Source: Gamsiella multidivaricata
Lineage: Eukaryota; Mortierellomycota; Mortierellomycetes; Mortierellales; Mortierellaceae
Reading direction: 5' to 3'
NCBI RefSeq assembly: GCF_025024155.1
Contig: NW_026251759.1
Span: forward strand, 1 to 64,000
Length of the DNA stretch: 64,000 nt
Position 1 is the stretch's first letter. Each line of letters opens with the position of its first letter. The notes under the pieces were generated by a model, which saw only the letters and a list, made by a program, of their open reading frames with translations, was not told the origin of the DNA and did not search any database. Below, piece after piece: positions 56,638-64,000 of the stretch. Both the position numbers and the translations under genes were made by a program.

Positions 56638-57176
56638 GTCGACCCCATCGACGCATCGGCACACCAACACAGCAACCAAACCTACCAACAACATCGACTC
56701 ATTCTCATACTCCCAACCCCACTACTCACTCACTTCACGCTCACTCACTTTACATACCAACAACAACTCCTTCCCCCCCCTTCCCCCCTCTCGCAACCTC
56801 TCTCTCTCTCACACAAATTGAATACTGCAGAGAAGGGAGGGAAGGAACTAAAAAGTGCTTCCATACCACTGCACAGCAAAACAGCAACAATTGTAGTTGT
56901 ATACAGTGCACAAAGTAACGACTTTGGTGATTGTTCCAAGGGGCGTATGAGAAACAAGGGAAAGAGAACACCTTGAGTGGATTCTTGTTCTTCTGTTTCG
57001 TGGCTCCCTTCTCTCTTTCCTCGGGGGAGGGTGTACTCTCAACGACCAACAGCCATGTTTGCTTTTTTCAGTCCATTCACACACGCTCCGAACCTGATGA
57101 CATTTATTGGCAGGTTCAGGTAACTGAAACCAATGTTCGGTCTTCTTCAGAACTGGAACCGGAACCAGGGCCGCTA

Positions 57177-57199
57177 TTTTTTTTTTTTTTTTTTTTTTT
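57177..57199. repeat. Poly(T) tract
   Basis: Twenty-three consecutive T upstream of the HMG-box gene. Confidence 0.85.
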
Positions 57200-58591
57200 G
57201 TTTGGTTACCTGTGAGTGAAGACCGTGGGACCCAGAGTACGATCTTGGAAAGGAGCCCTGAAAAGGGAGCCCCTTCAGTTGAATACGTTCAAAGGCTATA
57301 TGATTTAGCGACATCCGACACCTCTGTTATTCCGTGTGGACAGTCAGCGCCTGTCATACCGATCCTTCCCCCTCCCTCTCGGCTCCTCTTGTGCCCCATC
57401 TTCCCTCTCATATCCTCGGTCTTTTGAACACCACCGATACACTCTCACACACATCATTGCGTACACTAGCATTCACTCACACACACACACATCCCCGTCC
57501 ATTGAAAACGCGTGCAGTATAACACGCCATTGCCAATCCTTCCTCTCTCCTGCTCTTGCTTGCTCCCGCGTTGTCTCTCAATGCTCAGCCGCGGTGGGCT
57601 GGGAAAGGGTTTCATCTGAACGGTCACGGCCAATTGGCTATTTTTTGTTTTGTTTGTTATTCAATTCAATCCCGCGGGTTGGTCAGGCGTCTTCCTTCTC
57701 AGCTTCAGCCCCGACTTTTTCACAGTTGACGCAGCCATCGCCATACTCCCTTCTCCATCACTTTCTTTGAACCTGCGCACGCCGGCGATCGCTCTCCTAT
57801 TCATCCTTCCCTCCACCAATCTTCGTTAGAAAGTAGTGGGGCGCTTGTTTGATCGACTCTTTATAACGCCAAGCAATCGCAATCACAAGGTGTGCAACAG
57901 CCCTTGACTACACTTTACCCCACGAAGTGGTTGTGGGCACTATTCACTCATTTTTGTGTTTGTTCAACACCACAACGACCCTTAGGTTGTAGGCTGTCTT
58001 ATTGTCTCCTTCATCTTTCAATAGGCGGACGCAGGGTTAGACGCGTCTTTCGATTGTATTGTTTTGAATAATCTGTATCGCCTGCATTTTCTGCGATGAG
58101 AAAACCAAATACCTTGTCCGCACTGGCAAGCCAATCTCTTGAAAGCGACATCTTTTTTTTTTTTTTTTTTTTCTTCACGCGAAGCGCGTTTGACGGATGG
58201 TTGTGCTCTGTTCTTTCTTTCGGATTCGTTGTCCTCCTCTCCTTTCCCCATCATTCCACACAACCTTTTGTATTGGAACTTTAACCGACACGTGTTTTTA
58301 TATTTTATTTTTACACGAGTGAATAAGAAAAAAAAAAAGAAGTCAGTTGAGCGTTTAGAAGCTCTGGTGCAACCTCTGGGAAACCTGGAATAACCCTGGC
58401 CTTCCATTGCTTGGCTTGACCAGAGAGATCGATTTGCATCAGTGGTTGATTCAAGACTGACGCGTTCTTTTGTTACATTCTCGACTCGACAGGTTAGAAT
58501 CCGGCGACAACGAGACAACGACAACGACAATACCCTTGGAGTGTAAACACGGGGGCAGGAGACATATCCCAGGTACAGGAACGCCATCGCC

Positions 58592-60715
58592 ATGTCGTAT
58601 CACGGACACAACCAACACGGGCAATTCGCTGGCTCTGCTGCCACACGACAGTTCGCCCAGCATCCACAGCAGGCCAGCAGCAGCCAGATTCCTGGATTGG
58701 CACAACATACGCAGCCGCAACAGCAGCAGCCCCACCAACACCAGCAACAGCAGTATGCAGCGCACCTTCAACACCACAACCCCAACAGCAGCAACTTTGG
58801 GATCAACCCCCTGACCGCGAACGGCTATAAGCTCGACAATACAAGGGACTCGAGGCAGGGCAGTGGTCTGCAGGGCTACAACATGTCGAGCGGTAACTGG
58901 AGCAGTCCTACGGACATGACGGGGTTCGGTCAGGCACACTCGAGCGGCCAGCTGTCGCACATGTTGGGACAGCCACACCATTCGGCTGCACAGCCCTCCC
59001 TGTCCATGTCGCAGTACTCGCAGCCTCAGCAGCAGCAGCAACAGCCTCAACAGCAACCGCAACCGCAACCGCATCAGCAACAGCAACAGCAGGCCTTCTT
59101 GTTCTCTGCCCACGGCCAGTCACCGACACATCTTCGTGTAAGGATCACTTTAATGGATATGCTGATTAATTTCTATCGTTCCCTGACTCTAACTATCAAC
59201 GTTACCATTGCCATCATTCTTCCTTGTTCTCCGTCATGATGAAGGCCCAGCAGGCTCAACAGCCTCAGCCAACGCAGGCCCAGCAGACTCAGCAGCAGGC
59301 CCAACAACAGTCTCCTTATGGCTCACACCATTCGTCCAATCATCAGAGCTCTCAGCATTTCTCGTCTACTGTCGTCTCGCCTGCATCCCAGCTTTCCCGC
59401 CAGCAACAGCCCTCAGCACAGCCGGGGATGGTTAGTTCAGGACTGAAGCCGCCCACGTCGCTCGGCAATGTCAACCCAGTCAACCGCGGATATCTCGACC
59501 CTGCGCTCTCAACTGGAACGAGTGCCTCAAATTTCGGCTCCACCAACAACTTTGGCATGGCGGGTATCTCCAACCTTCGCAATGCTTATGGCGCTGAAGA
59601 CGAGGTAGGCTGAGCAGGCATAAGAGAATAAGCTGCAATGGATATCTACCAAGACATGATGCTTAATATGTCCTTTTTTTCATTCTTGGTTGCAGGGAGG
59701 AAACCTGATCCCGAATGACGATGCCTCACTTGAGGTCTACTCACCCCTCAACAATGCCTCTCATGGTAATCAGGCCCAGTCTGCAAACCGGTATCAGGCC
59801 CCAAGACCAGGCCCCAATCCCGTACCGACTGGCCGGCTTGCACACGACATGAGACCCGGCTCCAACAGCCATGTTTTGAATAGCAACCCCACGACGTTGT
59901 CCCAAAACCAGCCGATCTCCTCGTACGACCAGCGGACGGCAACACCGGCCCTGAGCATCAAAGGCGATGTCATGCTCGGTGGCGGTGGAGTCGCAGGCAA
60001 CAGCGCCCAGCACCAGCAGTCATCTCGCCATATTAGCCAACCACTGCCACAGTCGCCGTACTCATATCACTCCACTCAGCAATCTCCTCAGCAGCCATAT
60101 CCATCTCCTCATGCATCTATCCTACCACAGTCTCAGCATCAACATCCGCATCAACAATCCACCCCCCCAGGACAGTCAGCAATCACGCCCAAGGAGTCTC
60201 CTCAGCTGCCGGCGCCAAAGGCTGCTGTCATCGAACCAGAGCCGAAGAAGAAGCAGCAGAAGGCTCCTAAGGCTGCTGCTGCCGCTAAGAAGGCGACTCA
60301 GGCCAAGAAGAACACCAAGGCCCAGCTCGATAATGTCGCATCGCCAGAAACAGGACGGGTGGATTCAGGATCATCCCATACGATGCAGTCACCTTATGGC
60401 GGCGTGGACCCGGCCATGACCGGCCACAACCGCATTTACAGCAACCCGTTGACCCCGGCATCTTTGGCGCAGCATCAGCAGCAGTACCCCAGCTTTCAGC
60501 AGCAACCGCAACAGCAGCACCAACCCTCGCCTCCCCATCTTTTGCAAAACACGCTGCAACAGCAACAACAGCAACAACAGCAGCAGCATCATCAGCAGCA
60601 GCATCATCCGACACAACACCATCAGCAACAACAGCCAGCGCAGCCTCAAGCGCCGCAACAGCAACACCACCAACAGCAGCATCACCAGCAGCAGCATCCA
60701 CAGGCGCAGCAACAT

Positions 60716-60772
<57 letters not shown>

Positions 60773-61057
60773 AATCAGCAGCAGGCATTGCGGCAGCATC
60801 AGCGCAACGAGAGTTTTGATACGGCCTCTCGCACTGTCACTCAGCCTGCTGTGCCAGCCTCTGCGCCCGAACCAACTGTTGATAAGCCCAAGGGCAAAGG
60901 ACGCGGCCGGAAAAAGAAGGTTGTTGAAGAGGCACCTCCACCACCTGCCCCTGAACCGCCAGTTCCCGCTCCAATGACCCGCCCGACGGTAATGCCTGCC
61001 CTCCCACAAACATCCTCGGCACCCAAGATGACAAAGCAGCAGCAGATGCAACAGCGT

Positions 61058-61088
<31 letters not shown>

Positions 61089-62603
61089 AACTTCAGCAAC
61101 AGCAGCTTCAACAACAGCAGCTGCAACAGCAACAGATGCAGATGCAGCAGTTACAGATGCAACAACAACAGCAACAGCAGATGCAGCAGCGTCAGCAGCA
61201 GCAGGAGCAACAACAGCAACAGCAACAGATGCAGCCTCAGCAACCACAGTCGCAGCAGCAACAGCAGCAGCAGCAACAGTATTACAAGGCTCAAGCCTCG
61301 GTGCCATTGCCATTGGCTTTGTCTCAACCGGGTCTCCATCCGTCGGGCCGGCCCAAGAGACCGCCGAATGCCTTTTTGGTGTTCTCTAGTGTTCGACGAC
61401 CGGAGCTGCAGAAGCTGTATCCTTCGTACAAGACCGCTGCCCTCAGCAAGTGCCTTGGTGAAGAATGGCGTGACATGAGTCCTGTAAGTATATTTCTTAT
61501 TTATTTGATATGGTTATAGCTTGCTCCTTATCATGCCGACGTTCTAACCAACTCGCTACCTCGCCATTTGTCCTGCCCGTAGGATCGGAAACGACTTTAT
61601 ACCTCGCGCGCAAGGGATATCAAGGATACCTTCCAGGCTAACCATCCCGAATACGTGTATACACGGCGGTCCTCGAAAAAGCGTGCGCTTGCAGATGCGG
61701 ACTCTGGCTCCTCCAAGAAGTTCAAGGGATCGGATAACGTACGCCTGAGTTTCTGCATCCTTTCAGTCGTGGTGATTCTTTTTTATTACGATTTTGATAC
61801 TAACTTGGACTTGTACGTACACTCCTTGCTGATGGATATAGTATGGTGATGGCAACAATTACGCGACCAGCACTGGCTTGGATCCCAACCGACCAAGACG
61901 TCCCATGAACTCGTACCTAATTTTCAACCAAGAGATGCGCCACAAGCTGTTGCTTGAGAACGCCAACCTGACTGTGAGCGAGATTTCACGTGCAATCGGC
62001 CAAAAATGGGCCAACATGACCCCAGACATGAAGCGCGAGTATACGGAGAAGGCAGCGACGATCAAGGCCGATTTCCTAAAGAAGAATCCAGACTATGTGT
62101 ACTCGCGCCGTAGCAAGGCCGAGATTGCTGCGTCAGGAGCGGCTCGTCGACGTGGTGGAGTAGCGCCGCCACCTCCGAGCGTACCGGTGTCTGGTAAAGC
62201 AGGGAACAGTAGGAACGGGTCTGGGCCAGGCCATGCAGCGGCCCAGGCGTCGACGGCGAACAGCAATCGCGGGAACGCATCCGGCGCGGGGTCAGCGAAT
62301 AATGATGTGACGATCAATGGCAAGGATATCAAGTTGCGTGGCAAGAAGCGAACCAAGGATCCGGACGCACCCAAGCATCCTATTCCTGGGTTTTTGTTCT
62401 TTAGATCAGGCGAGAGGGCCAGGATCCGTCAGATGAATCCCAACCAGCCGATCCCTTCGGTGGCGGCGAAGATGTGGAACGAGATGACACCGGAACAACG
62501 CGAGCCATGGTTGCAGATGGCTGCTCAGGACAAATTGCGCTACGCAGAAGAGATGCAAGCATACTCGGCGAGGAAGGGAAGGATGGGCAAGGGCCGGTCA
62601 TGA
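58592..62603 (+). CDS. Glutamine-rich protein with three HMG boxes
   Basis: A likely nuclear DNA-binding or chromatin protein. Five exons, 58592-59137, 59245-59604, 59696-61483, 61583-61738 and 61842-62603, keep phase and give 1203 residues. The first 850 residues are Gln/Pro/Ser-rich with long Gln and Gln-His runs, plus an AT-hook-like KGKGRGRKKK. HMG box 1 starts RPKRPPNAFLVFSSVRRPEL and runs over the 61484-61582 intron to NHPEYVYTRRSSKKR. HMG box 2 starts RPRRPMNSYLIFNQEMRHKL and ends NPDYVYSRRSK. HMG box 3 starts DAPKHPIPGFLFFRSGERAR and ends LRYAEEMQAYSA. Boxes 1 and 2 resemble sequence-specific HMG proteins; box 3 is more HMGB-like. No named orthologue was identified. Confidence 0.88.
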
Positions 62604-62950
62604 GGAGTCGATGCTGTGTTTAAAGAAGGATACAAAGGGCTATTGGTAATAAACTCAGTGCAATGGATGTAATTGTACCTTTTTTTTCGATGTGTTCATT
62701 TAGTATTGCTTATCATCTGTGTTGATATCCATGCCATTATCGTACCATGCAGCCTCCAATGCTGTTGGAGGGCATGGAAAGAGTCAGGGTGCCTCCTTCA
62801 GCGGCATTGGGAGAGTCAGCGACCCCTTAAAGAATCGAGCTCGAGTGCCAAAACAAATGCAGCCTTGCAGCCTTGCACACCTATTTTTCTCAGATTGACA
62901 TATCACAAGAAAGCTAACCGACCACCACCACCACCACCAAGGACCTAGTC
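62604..62950. other. Intergenic after HMG gene
   Basis: It holds the HMG gene 3' UTR (taataaac at about 62646) and a short promoter for the next gene. A CAC/ACC trinucleotide run lies just before the next start (about 62921-62939). Confidence 0.5.
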
Positions 62951-64000
62951 ATGAGCAGGAGACATTCAGGACAGGAATCAAGTTTACTGGGATTCCGAAA
63001 GGCGATCGCGTCTCATCTCTCATCGGTGCTCGATCAGTCCAGCGAGACGCTCCTCCCGCTCGTCCAACAGAATACCAGCCACCGGAAAGGATCGCACAGT
63101 GTCTTTTCTGTGGCGATCAAGCGGCTCTGTGGAGGGAGTGATTTGGACGAAAGCATACGGGAGAAATGTCTGGAGTTATCGTTGCCGGAGGTCAAGGAGC
63201 TGATCGCTCGCGTAAGGCTGACGAAGGATATGATGTTGTTTGATCCAGTACCATTGCGGGTATTGCAAATCACGACGGAGAGGATTGTAGAGGATGCAGG
63301 CGGAGGACAGCAGGGAGGAGAATTGAAAGAGAGAGAGTCAATGGAGGTTCTGGGGAAGCGTGAGCGGGAGGTAAAGAAGAAGGTGGTGATCGTGAATGGG
63401 GCAAGGGTTCAAACGGATGAGAGTGCGTACAGCGGGTTGAGGAGGACGGTACTGACGGGGTTCGTGGCAAGGGTGTTGGAAAGTACCTCTCAAAGCGTCG
63501 TGAAGGTGATTGCGGAGGAAACTTGTAGGTCCCATGGATGGCTCTATCTTCTTCTGCTTGCAAACGGCAGAGTCGTTGGTTTTTTTCTGATACAAATGTC
63601 TTTTTTCTTTCTGAACATTGGATATTGTAGACGAAGATATAGATCCAAGGATCAAGACACTCTATCATGGACTCGATATTCTGAAAGACCATTTAATAGC
63701 CCCGACCGCGACAGCACCAGAAGCACAAACGCATCTGAATACTATCAAAAATGCTGTACAGAACAACCAGGAGATTCGTGCACAGGTCAAAGACAGTGCG
63801 TGGCTCGTGGACTTGACATCCCAGCAGCTCGGTCAGGCGAAACTTTTTACAGCATCGACAGATGGATCCATGGACAAGCCCACACCGCTCGTTCAGACCT
63901 TGATGTCCTTGGCACGACACTTTGTAGAGCATCCATGCGATCGATATATCTGGATGGTTCCCGATGGCAGGCGTCAGTTTGCGGAGCAAGTACTCTACCT
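62951..64000 (+). CDS. Arginyl-tRNA synthetase-like protein, partial
   Basis: Exon 1 is 62951-63524; exon 2 starts at 63631 and runs off the window, so this is the 5' part only. The N-terminus (LLGFRKAIASHLSSVL, then SVFSVAIKRL and LPEVKELIARV) resembles the N-terminal domain of eukaryotic arginyl-tRNA synthetase. The segment GLRRTVLTGFVARVLESTSQ with SVVKVI lines up with the start of the class I catalytic domain. There the HIGH signature (HVGHLRSTV-like) is replaced by SAYSGLRRTV. Later sequence, RYIWMVPDGRRQFAEQVLY, fits the YVV...Q..HF region. It may be a non-catalytic paralogue. The alignment was done by eye and is tentative. Confidence 0.5.
   Translation, partial: MSRRHSGQESSLLGFRKAIASHLSSVLDQSSETLLPLVQQNTSHRKGSHSVFSVAIKRLCGGSDLDESIREKCLELSLPEVKELIARVRLTKDMMLFDPVPLRVLQITTERIVEDAGGGQQGGELKERESMEVLGKREREVKKKVVIVNGARVQTDESAYSGLRRTVLTGFVARVLESTSQSVVKVIAEETCRSHGWLYLLLLANGRVVGFFLIQMSFFFLNIGYCRRRYRSKDQDTLSWTRYSERPFNSPDRDSTRSTNASEYYQKCCTEQPGDSCTGQRQCVARGLDIPAARSGETFYSIDRWIHGQAHTARSDLDVLGTTLCRASMRSIYLDGSRWQASVCGASTLP

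Larger units (their letters stand above)
55786..58591. other. Intergenic and HMG-gene leader region
   Basis: About 2.8 kb with no supported gene. It holds the EFR3 3' UTR (aataaataca near 55922), CT-rich sequence, a long CA microsatellite and two poly(T) runs (57177-57199 and about 58152-58172). The large size and pyrimidine content fit a long regulatory region for the HMG-box gene. Confidence 0.5.

Noticed and set aside
56477..56976. His/Thr-rich frames over the CA repeat
   Set aside because: They are translations of a microsatellite.
60285..61339. Long minus-strand Leu- and Ala-rich frames
   Set aside because: They are the reverse complement of the glutamine repeats of the HMG-box gene.

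Overview
The window looks like nuclear DNA of an early-diverging filamentous fungus, most likely Mortierellomycotina (Mortierella/Linnemannia type). The reasons are short GT-AG introns in almost every gene, fungal families such as OPI1, MBF1 and EFR3, very long pyrimidine-rich leaders with poly(T) runs, and a Fanzor-type (eukaryotic TnpB-like) nuclease. The genus is inferred from gene style; no species marker is present.

Layout. 1-7 kb: an unidentified minus-strand gene (about 1.3-2.1 kb) diverges from RAD17, the DNA-damage clamp loader (2.38-5.84 kb), followed by the coactivator MBF1 (6.47-7.06 kb). 7.7-11.9 kb: a large minus-strand locus joins an XPG/FEN1-like PIN nuclease domain to a Fanzor RNA-guided nuclease module in one spliced reading path. 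It carries at least three frame lesions and is probably a recent pseudogene or a locus with assembly errors. 11.9-18 kb: a long leader and OPI1, the phospholipid-synthesis repressor. 18-27 kb: mostly non-coding, with one small minus-strand gene (20.7-21.3 kb). 27.8-36 kb: a repeat island with a small MITE, a foldback element, an approximately 4.6 kb element with 33-bp inverted termini holding a MULE-like SWIM-finger transposase remnant, a tRNA-Ile(AAU) gene directly beside it, and a broken Ty3/gypsy retrotransposon.

37-43.3 kb: a ketohexokinase-like PfkB kinase, a THI5/SsuA-like binding-fold protein, and a secreted FAD-linked oxidase. 46.9-64 kb: a seven-helix membrane protein, the Arp2/3 subunit ARPC5, the PI4-kinase scaffold EFR3, a glutamine-rich protein with three HMG boxes, and the 5' part of what looks like an arginyl-tRNA synthetase paralogue lacking the HIGH motif.

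The genes are independent single-gene units with no operon logic. Splice models below were built by hand. For RAD17, MBF1, OPI1, the kinase, the binding-fold protein, the 7TM protein, ARPC5, EFR3 and the HMG protein, the exon sums give an uninterrupted frame. The most interesting item is the PIN-Fanzor composite locus.
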